64,000 nt of DNA from Polyangia bacterium (GTDB lineage: Bacteria; Myxococcota_A; Polyangia; Fen-1088): the NCBI GenBank assembly GCA_036268875.1, contig DATATI010000021.1, positions 62,001 to 126,000 of the forward strand. The letters are read 5' to 3'. The notes below the pieces were generated by a model. It was not told the origin of the DNA and did not search any database. It worked only from the letters and a program-made list of their open reading frames with translations. The position numbers and the translations under genes were made by a program. Shown here piece after piece: positions 44,608-53,842 of this stretch; positions within the stretch are counted from its first letter, which is position 1; each line of letters opens with the position of its first letter.

Positions 44608-46340
44608 GGTGACACCTGCGAGTCGAGAGGACGGCGGTAAAGGAACGCGTCGTTTTGAACCATCGCGGTTGGCAAGGCATTGAGGCTTGCGCCGGCAGCA
44701 CGGAACTGGGTACCGAGATCGCTGAGCGAGCACGCGTCGGCCGGTCCCTCGGTGCGCGTCAACATGTAGCGGAACCACTGCGTGGCCATGCAGTCCTGCA
44801 CCTCGCTGCTGGCGGCAAGCTTTTGCGCCAGCGCGGGGACGCCATCGAAGGCGCCATCGACGTCGGTGCCGGAGAGCTGGCCGCTGGCGTCGACCGGCTG
44901 GCCATTGTCGACGGTGCGGTATTTTCCAACGGCGTCGTAGTTCTCGAAGCCGAGGCCGATGGGATCAATGAGCGTATGGCAACTGGCGCACGTAGCAACG
45001 CTTTCGTGCTCTTTGAAACGCTCGCGCGTCGAAACGCCAGCCATTACGTCGGGCGCCTTGGGGACGTTGGGAGGCGGCGGCGGCAAATACTGGCAGAACA
45101 GATCCTCGCGCACGAACTTGCCGCGGTAGACGGGCGAGCTGGAATCGGGCCTTGCCTGCAACGCTAATAGCGCCGGCAATGTCAGCAAGCCCGACAGTGG
45201 ACCGACGCCGGTCGGCTGCACGGTCTGGAACGACGATCCCGAGACAGCAGCGCCGTAATAGCTGGCCAGGTCCTGGTTGGCGAACACCTTCGTTGACGTG
45301 AGCAGCGATGTCAGCTTGCCGCCCCCATTGCCGAGCACGTCGTTGAAGAACGCCTGCGCCTGGCCAATCATCGAATCCTTCAGCGTCGAGCTTCCCCAGG
45401 TTGGGAACATCGTCGCGTCCTTGGTCAGGGCGTCGACGCTCGCCAACTGAACCCAGCTCGCCAGGAACCGCTGCACCACCGTCTGTCCCTTCGGATCAGC
45501 CAGCATCCACGACACCTGCGCCGCCACGCCATCTTTCGTGTTCAGCGTGCCGGCGGCGGCCGCGGCGGTCAGCTTCGCGTCGGGCATCGTGTTCCACAAC
45601 GCGTATGAAAGACGCGCCGCCACCTCGTACCCCGACAGCTTGATGGCGTCGGCCGCCACCTTCGTCGCCGTGCCGATCTCGACCAGGTACAAGAAGCGCG
45701 GCGACTGCAGCATCGCGCTGACCATCAACTCGATGCCGTGCTGATAGCTGGTCATCGCGCCAATGTCGTAGACCTGAAGGTGTCGCTCCACATCCGTCGA
45801 GTCGGTCAGCGGCGCTCGGTAGGCACGCGAACCGAAGGTCTGTACGAACGTCTGGGCGCACGTCCTTTGGGTGGCGCCTGCGGCGCATGGGGCAAGGTTA
45901 TTCATCATCGTCGCGCTGCCTGCCACCGCGGCGCCGACAGCGTCACCGGCCCGCTGGAGCGTCTGCAGGTCCGTCGGTCCGAGATCAGCCGGCCCAATCC
46001 CCAGCGACGACGGGCGCGCCGTGTCCGAGAAGATCGAGGCCAGGTTCGGCACCGTGCCGACCAGATCGCCTACCGTATTCAGGTACTGGTCCGGCGTCAG
46101 CAGACGCATCGTTGTCGCGCCCGGCTCAATGGCGTGATTCACACACGCCGCCTGCGTCGGATTCGTCGGTATGACGGCTCCTGGGCCGCCACCGCTTGAG
46201 CTTCCGCCCTGGCCGCCGCCGGGTTGTCCCCCAGCGTTGCCTATGACGCCGACGCCGGTACACGCCGGGGCTGCCATCAGTGCCCACAACCCCAAACAAA
46301 CAGCAGGTGTTCGCACGTTGGTAAAGAACCCCCAGGTCAC
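44604..46340 (-). CDS. DUF1592/DUF1588-type lipoprotein with c-type heme motif
   Basis: This 578-residue protein has a signal peptide with lipobox APAC and a Gly/Ser linker. Domains in the usual order DUF1587-1595-1592-1588-1585 can be traced: LTPDQYLNTVGDLVG, FGSRAYRAPLTDSTD, SGYEVAARLSYALWNTMPD, RGKFVREDLFCQYLPPPPPNVP, then CASCHTLIDPIGLGFENYDAVGKYR with a CxxCH heme motif. The family is common in Planctomycetes and Myxococcota and its reaction is unknown. It appears to start with GTG at 46340. It is translationally coupled to DUF1552 and divergent from an ECF sigma gene. Confidence 0.88.
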   Translation of the reverse strand: MTWGFFTNVRTPAVCLGLWALMAAPACTGVGVIGNAGGQPGGGQGGSSSGGGPGAVIPTNPTQAACVNHAIEPGATTMRLLTPDQYLNTVGDLVGTVPNLASIFSDTARPSSLGIGPADLGPTDLQTLQRAGDAVGAAVAGSATMMNNLAPCAAGATQRTCAQTFVQTFGSRAYRAPLTDSTDVERHLQVYDIGAMTSYQHGIELMVSAMLQSPRFLYLVEIGTATKVAADAIKLSGYEVAARLSYALWNTMPDAKLTAAAAAGTLNTKDGVAAQVSWMLADPKGQTVVQRFLASWVQLASVDALTKDATMFPTWGSSTLKDSMIGQAQAFFNDVLGNGGGKLTSLLTSTKVFANQDLASYYGAAVSGSSFQTVQPTGVGPLSGLLTLPALLALQARPDSSSPVYRGKFVREDLFCQYLPPPPPNVPKAPDVMAGVSTRERFKEHESVATCASCHTLIDPIGLGFENYDAVGKYRTVDNGQPVDASGQLSGTDVDGAFDGVPALAQKLAASSEVQDCMATQWFRYMLTRTEGPADACSLSDLGTQFRAAGASLNALPTAMVQNDAFLYRRPLDSQVSP

Positions 46341-46418
46341 AAGGATGGTTCATCGGCAGATTAAATGACAACTCAAATTACAAAAGCGCCGATTTTCTGC
46401 CTGCGGAAACTGGCTCTC

Positions 46419-47084
46419 ATGTCTAATACTATCAAGGTGATTTTGCTCAAGCGACAGAGTGTGGCTGGTGCAGTGGGCACACAGCCGGCGACCCTGAGTG
46501 ACGATCGCCTTTGTGACGCATTGGCTTCCGGCGAAGTTTGGGCCGCCGACGTCCTCTATGACCGGGTGGAAGAAATTGTCGGAACCGTGCTGTTTCAAGT
46601 CATCGGCCCGGCCGATCACGAACGAGACGATCTGATCCAACAGGCCCTGGAGAAAGTGATCAGCACCGTCGTCTCTGGTCAGTTTGGCCGGCGCTGCAGC
46701 CTGAAATCGTGGGCCGCGCTGATCACCCAGCACGTGGCCTTCGATGCCCTTCGCCTGCGCGCCCGCGAGAGAACGGTGTTGGATCGATCGATCGTTCCCG
46801 AAACGTTGGAGCTGGTGGCGACCAACGACGACACGCCGGAGCTGGCGCTGGACGTTCGCCGGCGAATGGAAAGCCTGCGTGCCGCGCTGGCGGCAACCAA
46901 ACGCGATCGCGCTGAGGCGGTGCTGCTTCACGATGTACTGGGGCACGAGCTGACGGAGATCGCGCAAATGACCGGTGTGTCGGTTGCGGCGGCCCAGTCG
47001 CGCCTGGTGCGCGGACGAAAAGATGTGGTGACCCGGATGCGGTCTGCGGAAGCGAAAGGAAAGGGGCGGAAGCAACATGGATGA
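46419..47084 (+). CDS. ECF sigma factor (set 1)
   Basis: This 221-residue protein has region 2 (ADVLYDRVEEIVGTVLFQVIGPADHERDDLIQQALEKV, LKSWAALITQHVAFDALRLRARE) and region 4 (LAATKRDRAEAVLLHDVLGHELTEIAQMTGVSVAAAQSRLVRGRKDV). The start at 46419 leaves 78 bp from the divergent DUF1592 start; a start at 46365 would leave too little room for promoters. The stop overlaps the FecR-like gene by 8 bp. Confidence 0.88.
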   Translation: MSNTIKVILLKRQSVAGAVGTQPATLSDDRLCDALASGEVWAADVLYDRVEEIVGTVLFQVIGPADHERDDLIQQALEKVISTVVSGQFGRRCSLKSWAALITQHVAFDALRLRARERTVLDRSIVPETLELVATNDDTPELALDVRRRMESLRAALAATKRDRAEAVLLHDVLGHELTEIAQMTGVSVAAAQSRLVRGRKDVVTRMRSAEAKGKGRKQHG

Positions 47085-48063
47085 GCAGAAGGTGGAGCTT
47101 TACTTACAAGAGATGAGAACCCTCGTGAAGCGTGACGAAGCACCCAGCACGCGCTTGCTGCGTCGGCAAAAGGTATTGCCGGCCCTGCGCCAACGGGTGC
47201 TCTTCGAGCACGGTCGTCGACGGAGACTTCAGTTCTGGAATCGGATTGGAGTCGGCCTCTTGGCTTTCGGGACGGCGACGGGTCTGGTGGCGATCGCTCT
47301 TCGCCCGTCGCCGAAATTTCAAGCAGCGGCTGCTTTGCCCAGCCCCGCGATCGCCGAAGTGGGTGTGGCCGTTACCAGTGGCACCATCTTTGTCAACCAA
47401 CCGGGAGGCAGCCGTCGCCAGGTCGCCGCCGGTCAGGACATCGACGTCACCGCCGACGATGCGCTTGAGACGGCCGCCGCCACCGAGAGTCAGGTGCGCT
47501 TGGCCAGCATCGCCAACGTCCTTTTGCGAGAGGACACCAGCCTGCTCGACATCGCAACCCGAGGGGGCCAGGTCGATCGCATCCGGCTGGCGCATGGGAG
47601 CGTCCACTTGAAAGTGACCAAGCTGGCTGCCGATCGACGGTTCCATGTGGTCACCGCCGACGCGGACGTTCAGGTGAAAGGCACGGAGTTCGACGTCAAT
47701 CTGATCGCCGAACCGACGCCGCATACCTGCGTTCGCGTGCAGGAAGGCCTGGTGCAGGTGACGACCTCGAACGCGATGATCAAGATGGTTGCAGCCGGCG
47801 AAACCTTCGGCTGCGGCGAACGCGCAGCTCGATCAACGGCGGTGGCACCGCCGGCGCCGCGGCCGGAACGACACGCCCGCGCCATGGCGGCCAGTGACTT
47901 GCGCATGCAAAACGAACTTTTTCAGCGCGCGCTCAGCGACGAACATGCGGGCCTGTACACGCAAGCGGGCGATATCTATCACGGGTTGCTTCGTCGATAT
48001 CCGACGGGGCCGCTGGCGGCACAGGCGCGGGCAAATCTGGCGGCGATGCCGCAAGAACGCTAG
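47077..48063 (+). CDS. FecR-domain anti-sigma/regulator
   Basis: This 328-residue protein has a basic cytoplasmic N-terminus and a membrane helix at about 56-75. A periplasmic FecR domain follows (DIDVTADDALETAAATESQVRLASIANVLLREDTSL, HLKVTKLAADRRFHVVTADADVQVKGTEFDV). The C-terminal about 60 residues resemble a TPR (LFQRALSDEHAGLYTQAGDIYHGLLRRYP). It likely controls the upstream sigma factor, with which it overlaps by 8 bp, through periplasmic signals. Confidence 0.85.
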   Translation: MDEQKVELYLQEMRTLVKRDEAPSTRLLRRQKVLPALRQRVLFEHGRRRRLQFWNRIGVGLLAFGTATGLVAIALRPSPKFQAAAALPSPAIAEVGVAVTSGTIFVNQPGGSRRQVAAGQDIDVTADDALETAAATESQVRLASIANVLLREDTSLLDIATRGGQVDRIRLAHGSVHLKVTKLAADRRFHVVTADADVQVKGTEFDVNLIAEPTPHTCVRVQEGLVQVTTSNAMIKMVAAGETFGCGERAARSTAVAPPAPRPERHARAMAASDLRMQNELFQRALSDEHAGLYTQAGDIYHGLLRRYPTGPLAAQARANLAAMPQER

Positions 48064-48147
48064 CACTCCCGGCTGACGTCCGGCCCCGAAACGAAGGACC
48101 GGCAGCGACGGTGGCGTGATAGATTCTTGGGGGAAACCGGCTTCTGG

Positions 48148-49113
48148 ATGATCCTTCCCCCCTGCGTCTCCATCCAGCTGAACGTCAATCAGCCGTCGCC
48201 GACCAGCGCGGCGATCGTCGAAGAGCGCTGCGACGCCATCCTCGGCGAGGCTCGTTGTGAGGTCACCGTCGGCGAGTCGCCACCGGCGCAAGAAGGCGTC
48301 GGGTGCTGGACCGCCACCGTCGACGCCGCCAGCGACGCGCCGTTGACGGCGTCGGTGTGGCTTCGCGATCCAGCTCACCCCGATCGCCGAGAGGTCCGGC
48401 GTAGCGTCGAGTTTCGCCAGCGCGACGCTCCGCCTGATCGCTGGGCCACGATGGGCCTTCTCATCGCCGCGTTGGTGACCATCGAAGAACATTCGGCCAC
48501 CCCGCTGCCCGATGACGCCGCAGAGCGCGCCAAGCGCGAGCGCGACGCCCAGCGCGCGGCCGAGCTGTTGCGTGCGTCGCAGCCGCCGCCGGTAACGGCC
48601 TCGCGTTTTGTCGTCGACTTGCGCGCCGCTGGGTTAGTGGCCACCGGTATGATGCCGGAGGTGGTGTGGGGCCTGCGGGCAGAGTTGGCCGCTGGAACCC
48701 GCCACCTGGTGGGGCTGGCCCGCGTCTCCTATTTACCCAGCCGCACCGCCTCGGCGCCCACCGACGTGCACGAAGGGGCCGACTTCCGATTGGTCGCTCC
48801 AGGCCTCGGCGGTTGCTGGATCGCGAGCGGTGCCACGCGCCTTTCGGCACGCCTGTGCGTCGGCGCCGACTTCAACATCTCCAAGGTGCAGGGTTTCGGC
48901 GTCTCGTTGCCCAACGGTCATACCGTGGAGTGGGGAGCGCTGTGGGCTGGATTGGGATTGCAACTTCGACTTTTTTCCCACGCCTTCCTGGCCGCCAGCC
49001 TGGAAGGTACGGCCGCCATCGCCCGGCCGTCGTTCACCCTGAATAGTGGGGATTTCTACTCGATCCCACCGTTCGGGGCCTACGCGTCGTTGGGACTGGC
49101 AGTGCCGTATTAA
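48148..49113 (+). CDS. Envelope protein of the sigma/FecR set 1 (paralogue of 59412-60449)
   Basis: This 321-residue protein has an N-terminal region with paired cysteines (ERCDAILGEARCEV, GCWTATVD), a helix (WATMGLLIAALVTIEEH) and a C-terminal half with outer-membrane-like strands (RLVAPGLGGCWIASGATRLSARLCVGADFN, GFGVSLPNGHTVEW). The gene at 59412 shares the RLC-G and GFGVS-NG pattern and also neighbours an ECF sigma. Start choice is uncertain: ATG 48148 or TTG 48127; neither gives a standard signal peptide. Confidence 0.7.
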   Translation: MILPPCVSIQLNVNQPSPTSAAIVEERCDAILGEARCEVTVGESPPAQEGVGCWTATVDAASDAPLTASVWLRDPAHPDRREVRRSVEFRQRDAPPDRWATMGLLIAALVTIEEHSATPLPDDAAERAKRERDAQRAAELLRASQPPPVTASRFVVDLRAAGLVATGMMPEVVWGLRAELAAGTRHLVGLARVSYLPSRTASAPTDVHEGADFRLVAPGLGGCWIASGATRLSARLCVGADFNISKVQGFGVSLPNGHTVEWGALWAGLGLQLRLFSHAFLAASLEGTAAIARPSFTLNSGDFYSIPPFGAYASLGLAVPY

Positions 49114-49424
49114 CTTCAGCGACTCGCGGCGAGTCAGCTCAAAAGCCCGGCGATATTCGAGGTTTCCCGGCGGCGATTCCGATCGGTAACGTCTCGCCCC
49201 AAACCGAAAACTGGACGGTCCTCCGATGTCAAAAAAAAATCCGCACTAACTCGACGACATCGTGGACAATTGTGCGAGATTTAGGGTAACTAAAAGGATA
49301 TACTTTTGTTCGACCTTCGACACTAGGCGGTAAAACGGGGTGATCGATACGGGGGGCGGCGCGGTACAAAGTAGTTAGCCGGACTATCGAAAGTGATTTC
49401 GCCTTTCGTCTTGCGAGGAGCCCC
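49114..49424. other. Intergenic region upstream of the orphan DUF1592 gene
   Basis: This 311-bp stretch is less GC-rich than its surroundings. A poly-A run lies at about 49231-49238 and a small hairpin (CGAAAG, 9-nt loop, CTTTCG) at 49388-49408 just before the GAGGAG ribosome-binding site of the next gene. It probably carries that gene's promoter. No coding frame is convincing. Confidence 0.4.
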
Positions 49425-51164
49425 ATGAAGACTGACCACACGCTCGCGTCTCGAGGCTTTCGGTTTGGACTGCTGAGCAGCGCCCTGCTGGTTGCTGCCG
49501 CTGTCGGTTGTACCGGCCAAATCTCCGGCGAGCCTGGTGGCACGCCTCCTGGCGTCACCGGCGGAGGCGGCGGAAGTACCACCGGCGGCGGAGGCGGCGG
49601 CCAGTCACCAGTCAACGGCACTGATCCGGGCCGTATTGCGATTCATCGTTTGAATAATCTGGAATATGCGAACACCGTGATGGATCTGCTGGGCATCGCG
49701 GCGAACACTACAAACTTCCAGAACAACGACGGCAAGGGCGACAGCTTCGACAACATCGCTTCCGAGTTCGGTGTCACGGACCAGCAGTACTCCGACTATT
49801 TCAACTCGGCCGTCGACATCGCGACGCGCGCGTTCGCGGACACGACAGCGAAGGGGAAGGTCTTGACCTGCACGCCGGCGGCGGCGACGGACACGACCTG
49901 CATCAAGACCATCGTTCAGACCTGGGGTCTGCGCGCCTGGCGGCGCCCGATCACGGATGCCGAGGTCACCAGCCTGACCAAGGTCGTCACGGATGCAATG
50001 GGCATGGGTGTCGACGGCGCGGGTGGCATTCAGCAGCTGGTCACCACCATGCTGGCGTCTCCGATGTTCCTGTTCCGTATCGAGTATGACCCCAATCCGA
50101 CGTCGACGACGTCGCACGCCCTTGATCCTTACGAGCTGGCCTCGCGCCTGTCGTACCTGCACTGGAGCTCGATGCCGGACAAAGCCCTATTCGACCTGGC
50201 GGCCTCGGGCGACATCTCCAAAGACGCCACGCTGACCGCTCAGGTGGACCGCATGCTGGCTGACCCGAAGGGTCAGACGTTCACCCAGGAATTCGCCGGC
50301 CAGTGGCTGGGCATGGACACGCTGCTGACGCACGCGGTTTCAGCGGCGGCTTTCCCGTCCTTCAACGATCCCCTGAAACAGGCCATGTACCAGGAGGGAC
50401 TGCTGTACTTTCAGGAGTACCTGTCCGGCACGGCTCAGATGAAGGACTTTTTCACCAACAAAGTTAACTTCGTGAACAACGCGCTCGCTCCGCTTTATGG
50501 CGTTGCGGGAATTAACGGCGCGCCGCTTCAGAAGGTGACAAACATGGCCCCGAATCGGATGGGCTTCATGGGCTTGGCCAGCTTCCTGACTCAGTCGTCG
50601 CTCGACTATCGAACGGCGCCGACGCTGCGTGGATTTTGGGTGCTCGAAAATCTTCTCTGCCAGAACATTCCGCCGCCCCCGCCGAACGTTCCAAAGCTGG
50701 ACGGCGCCAGCACCACAGCGATGATGATGGCGCAGTCTGAAAACGTGGCCGTACGTCTGGCCGCACACCGCATGCAGGACTCTGGCTGTATGTCCTGCCA
50801 CTCGATCCTCGATCCGATCGGACTTGGGTTGGAGACCTTCGACGCCATCGGCCAGTACCGCGCCAAATATGACAATGGCGACACCATCGACCCTTCTGGC
50901 GTCTTTGACGGCAAGCCGTTCACCGGCCTCCCTCAGCTGACTGCGATGTTGTCCGATCCGTCCAGCACGTACGCCGAGGAACTGAAAGAATGCTCCACCA
51001 AGAAACTGATGACGTACTCGCTTTCGCGCATCATGGGTGATGCGGACCAGCCCTATATCAAAAAGATCGCCTATGACTGGGGCGGTGGCAGCATGAAAGA
51101 CCTATTGAAGAAGGTCGTCCTCAGCCAACCGTTCCGAAATCGCCACGGCGAAACGGCGATGTAA
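49425..51164 (+). CDS. DUF1592/DUF1588-type lipoprotein with c-type heme motif (orphan)
   Basis: This 579-residue protein has a lipobox (AAAVGC), a long Gly/Ser/Thr linker and the same domain order as the 44604 gene: IHRLNNLEYANTVMDLLG, WGLRAWRRPITDAEV, YELASRLSYLHWSSMPD, LRGFWVLENLLCQNIPPPPPNVP and CMSCHSILDPIGLGLETFDAIGQYR. GAGGAG lies 4 bases before the ATG. No DUF1552 gene follows; only a hairpin and a minus-strand sigma gene do. Confidence 0.9.
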   Translation: MKTDHTLASRGFRFGLLSSALLVAAAVGCTGQISGEPGGTPPGVTGGGGGSTTGGGGGGQSPVNGTDPGRIAIHRLNNLEYANTVMDLLGIAANTTNFQNNDGKGDSFDNIASEFGVTDQQYSDYFNSAVDIATRAFADTTAKGKVLTCTPAAATDTTCIKTIVQTWGLRAWRRPITDAEVTSLTKVVTDAMGMGVDGAGGIQQLVTTMLASPMFLFRIEYDPNPTSTTSHALDPYELASRLSYLHWSSMPDKALFDLAASGDISKDATLTAQVDRMLADPKGQTFTQEFAGQWLGMDTLLTHAVSAAAFPSFNDPLKQAMYQEGLLYFQEYLSGTAQMKDFFTNKVNFVNNALAPLYGVAGINGAPLQKVTNMAPNRMGFMGLASFLTQSSLDYRTAPTLRGFWVLENLLCQNIPPPPPNVPKLDGASTTAMMMAQSENVAVRLAAHRMQDSGCMSCHSILDPIGLGLETFDAIGQYRAKYDNGDTIDPSGVFDGKPFTGLPQLTAMLSDPSSTYAEELKECSTKKLMTYSLSRIMGDADQPYIKKIAYDWGGGSMKDLLKKVVLSQPFRNRHGETAM

Positions 51165-51533
51165 GCGGCTGGTCGGCGGCCTAACAACGGTCCGCACATA
51201 GATACGCGCAGAGCAATCGCCGCGGACTACCTGCAATGGTGGCCGCGGCGATTCGCATTTGGTGGCTTTGGTTCGTTTTGGATGCGCAGTGCCACCGCTG
51301 TGCTCCCGATACAGCGGGCACGTGCAGCGACGGATTGGGAGAGCAGCACGGGCGACGGCTCCTAGGCTGTCTCCAGTGGGGATAACGTCGCGGCGGCAAC
51401 AACTAGAAGTCGTTGATCACCTCTCCCTCCGGTGTCGCTCACGCGTTCCCGTCTTCGTTGCTGACCCTAATGGCCGCCGCCGCGGTACTTCTTGAAATCG
51501 GCGATGAATGGCGCAGCGCCAAAAAAAAGCGGG
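51165..51533. other. Intergenic region with hairpin
   Basis: This 369-bp stretch between convergent genes contains an 11-bp inverted repeat at 51215-51225 and 51243-51253 (AATCGCCGCGG with CCGCGGCGATT, 17-nt loop). It is a possible terminator of the DUF1592 gene although no T-run follows. No coding frame is convincing. Confidence 0.4.
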
Positions 51534-52142
51534 CTACTTCACCGGCGGGGGCTCGGTCCCGTCGCGAACATGCCCCTCCGCGATCTGGGCGTCATCAATG
51601 ATCTGCTCGGCGGCGCCCAGGCGCCGCTTCACCGTCGAAAGAGACACGTTCAGTTGAGCGGCGATCTCGTCCAGTTGCAGTCCTTCCACCCGACGCAACA
51701 GAAAAGCGGTCCGCGACTCGTCGTGCAGCCGATCGACGACTGCATAAGCGGCCTTCAGTTCTGCGGCGACTTCAGGAGAAACCGTCCGCGCCACCAAATC
51801 ATCAAGGTCGGCCGGATCACGGTTCAGCAAACCGAGTCGCGCCAGCAGGTGACGACGGCGAAAGACTTTGTGCGCGGTGCCGACCACGATCGCCGACAGC
51901 CAGGAGGCGAATGCCGCGGGCACTTTCAGCTTGTCCAGCGATTGCAGCGCCTGGGTGAAGCTGTCCTGCACCAGATCGTCCAGGTCCGAATCTCTGCCCA
52001 TGAGGGCCAGCGCCAAGGCGCGAACCCGCGGGGCATGCCGGCGAAACAGCATCTCCATTGCTTCGACAGTGCCCCGCTGCGCCTGGATTACAAGCGCCGC
52101 ATCGGTCGGCCCGTTACCCGGTGTTGCCATGGCCATCCGCAT
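51534..52142 (-). CDS. ECF sigma factor
   Basis: This 202-residue protein has region 2 (FRRHAPRVRALALALMGRDSDLDDLVQDSFTQALQSLDKL, FASWLSAIVVGTAHKVFRRR) and region 4 (DESRTAFLLRRVEGLQLDEIAAQLNVSLSTVKRRLGAAEQII). ATG 52142 has GGAGA upstream at good spacing and is preferred to 52181. No anti-sigma gene is found downstream. It may be an isolated sigma factor whose regulator was lost or lies elsewhere; decayed genes lie next to it. Confidence 0.87.
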   Translation of the reverse strand: MRMAMATPGNGPTDAALVIQAQRGTVEAMEMLFRRHAPRVRALALALMGRDSDLDDLVQDSFTQALQSLDKLKVPAAFASWLSAIVVGTAHKVFRRRHLLARLGLLNRDPADLDDLVARTVSPEVAAELKAAYAVVDRLHDESRTAFLLRRVEGLQLDEIAAQLNVSLSTVKRRLGAAEQIIDDAQIAEGHVRDGTEPPPVK

Positions 52143-52164
52143 CAGTGTTTCTCCGCCGGCCTTG

Positions 52165-52660
52165 TCAGGCGGCGCCGCCACGAATGACGACCCCGAGCGC
52201 GCTCGATCCTACCGAGCGCCCATGTTCGACAGAGCCATTCCAATGCCTTATTAGACGGCCTGGGCCGATTCGACAGGCAGTGAAAGTGGGTGAGGGGCTC
52301 CCGGATTGCCCTGGCAAATAGGCGATCCCCACAAAGTACGGCGACGCCACAGCGGTCAGACCACCCATCTTCGTAAGCCGCCCGGTGGTCGCATCTACCT
52401 GGAACCACAGGATCCCCTCTCCACCGGCGCCCTGCTGATTCGCAACCAGGAGAAAACGGCCGCCTGGGTCCATGGCTATGCTGCGGGGCGTGGACTGGCC
52501 CCGCCGCCGGTTTTCGAACCCCATCACGGTCATTTGGCCAGCACCGTCCAGGCTGAACATCGCCACGCCGTCGTGCCCGCAGTTCGACCCATGGCGTCGA
52601 CCGCATTTGAAACGGTGCCAGCGTGCCCAAATTCGTCAGTGGCATAGACACCACCGTTTC
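52165..52660 (-). pseudogene. Lactonase (7-bladed beta-propeller) remnant
   Basis: Two frames together resemble the C-terminal end of a 6-phosphogluconolactonase-like propeller. The first gives VYATDEFGHAG, the second GHDGVAMFSLDGAGQ, RSIAMDPGGRFLLVANQQ, WFQVDATTGRL and VASPYFVGIAYLP. The junction needs a frameshift near 52570, and the front two thirds of the gene are missing. The 3' end nearly touches the sigma gene start. It is not expected to be functional. Confidence 0.65.
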
Positions 52661-52830
52661 GCCTTGCTGGCTCACCCAGAAAAAATCGACAGAAGCGCCA
52701 TGAAACTTAATGAATCGAAGCCCCGGCCGCAGTAACCAGTGAACGGAGTACCACCATCACGCCCGCTGCTGACAAACCAGACGAGTGGACGCTTTACGCC
52801 AAGCACCGCGCGCATCTGACCGCCGCGCTG

Positions 52831-53571
52831 ATGGAGTCGGGCGGCGACCCCAACCGCCGTCTTTGCTTGCTGGGTGCCGGCCGTTGCAATGACGTTGATT
52901 TGAACGCGCTGCTGGCATCGTTTTCCGAGATTCATCTGGTGGACATCGATGCAGCGGCGCTGAATGCGGCAGTCGGTCGGGTCCCGGCATCAGCGCGCCA
53001 GCGCCTGCCGCGACACGCCCCGGTGGATCTTTCCGGTCTGTCGCACCGGTTGACGGCTTGGAAAAAGAAACCACCCACCCTGACCGAGATCCAGACGAAC
53101 AGCACCGCCACCGTCGCCGCCAACGTCGCCCACTTGCCCGGGCCCTTCGACGTGGTGGTTTCGGCCTGCATGCTGACGCAGATGTCTTTTCATTTGTCGG
53201 ACGTCCTCGACCAACAGCACCCCATGCTGGGCGCCATTCGTCAGGCGTTGCTGGTGGCGCACCTTGGAACCCTGCTTGAGCTGACCGCCCCAGGCGGCGA
53301 AGCGATGCTGATCTGCGATCTGACGTCATCCAGCTTTTATCCGCTGGACGACCGACCCGCCGGCGGCGATCTGCGCGCGACAATGGACGATGTGCTGGCG
53401 AAGAACGCGTTCTATGTCAGCGCCAACCCGACTTTGATCAGGCGCCTTCTGCGCCGAGAGGATGGCTTGCGGGGGCGCGGGGGCGAACCGACGCTGATCG
53501 ATCCCTGGCTGTGGACCGGCGGCCCGCAGCGCACGTATCTGGTGTACGGCCTGCGCATCAAGCGGGCGTAA
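52831..53571 (+). CDS. AdoMet-dependent methyltransferase-like protein
   Basis: The annotated 246 residues contain a nucleotide-binding-like motif LCLLGAGRCNDVDL, then IHLVDIDAAAL and FDVVVSACMLTQM, which fit a class I methyltransferase fold. The same frame is open upstream to 52711 and reads as coding (DEWTLYAKHRAHLTAAL), so the real start is probably upstream of ATG 52831. No ATG, GTG or TTG exists there; a ribosome-binding GGAG at 52745-52748 points to an ATC codon at 52756. The substrate is unknown. Confidence 0.7.
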   Translation: MESGGDPNRRLCLLGAGRCNDVDLNALLASFSEIHLVDIDAAALNAAVGRVPASARQRLPRHAPVDLSGLSHRLTAWKKKPPTLTEIQTNSTATVAANVAHLPGPFDVVVSACMLTQMSFHLSDVLDQQHPMLGAIRQALLVAHLGTLLELTAPGGEAMLICDLTSSSFYPLDDRPAGGDLRATMDDVLAKNAFYVSANPTLIRRLLRREDGLRGRGGEPTLIDPWLWTGGPQRTYLVYGLRIKRA

Positions 53572-53795
53572 TCATCATCAGAGCCTAGCCTCTCGTCGAC
53601 GTTCAGAAAAATCCTGCGCTCCGCACTCTCGGGGGCTGCCGCGCGCTCAATCGGACGCCGCAACAATACCAGCCGGCCTTCAGGAACCGCGGCACCAGCA
53701 GTACCGAGACGGTCCAGTTGATCTCGTCGGCCGTCTTCTGGGATGACCAGGGCGAGCCAGGAGCACCGGGGTCAGCCGCCGCTTTGTTCGTCGCG

Positions 53796-53829
53796 CTGGC
53801 GCCAGGAGAGATTCAGATCCTGGCGCCAG
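53796..53829. terminator. Hairpin downstream of the MYXO-CTERM-like gene
   Basis: A perfect 12-bp stem (CTGGCGCCAGGA with TCCTGGCGCCAG) has a 10-nt loop, 13 bp past the stop of the minus-strand gene. No T-run follows. It is a candidate terminator; the arms are themselves palindromic, so a protein site is possible. Confidence 0.45.
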
Positions 53830-53842
53830 AGTGACGATCGCG

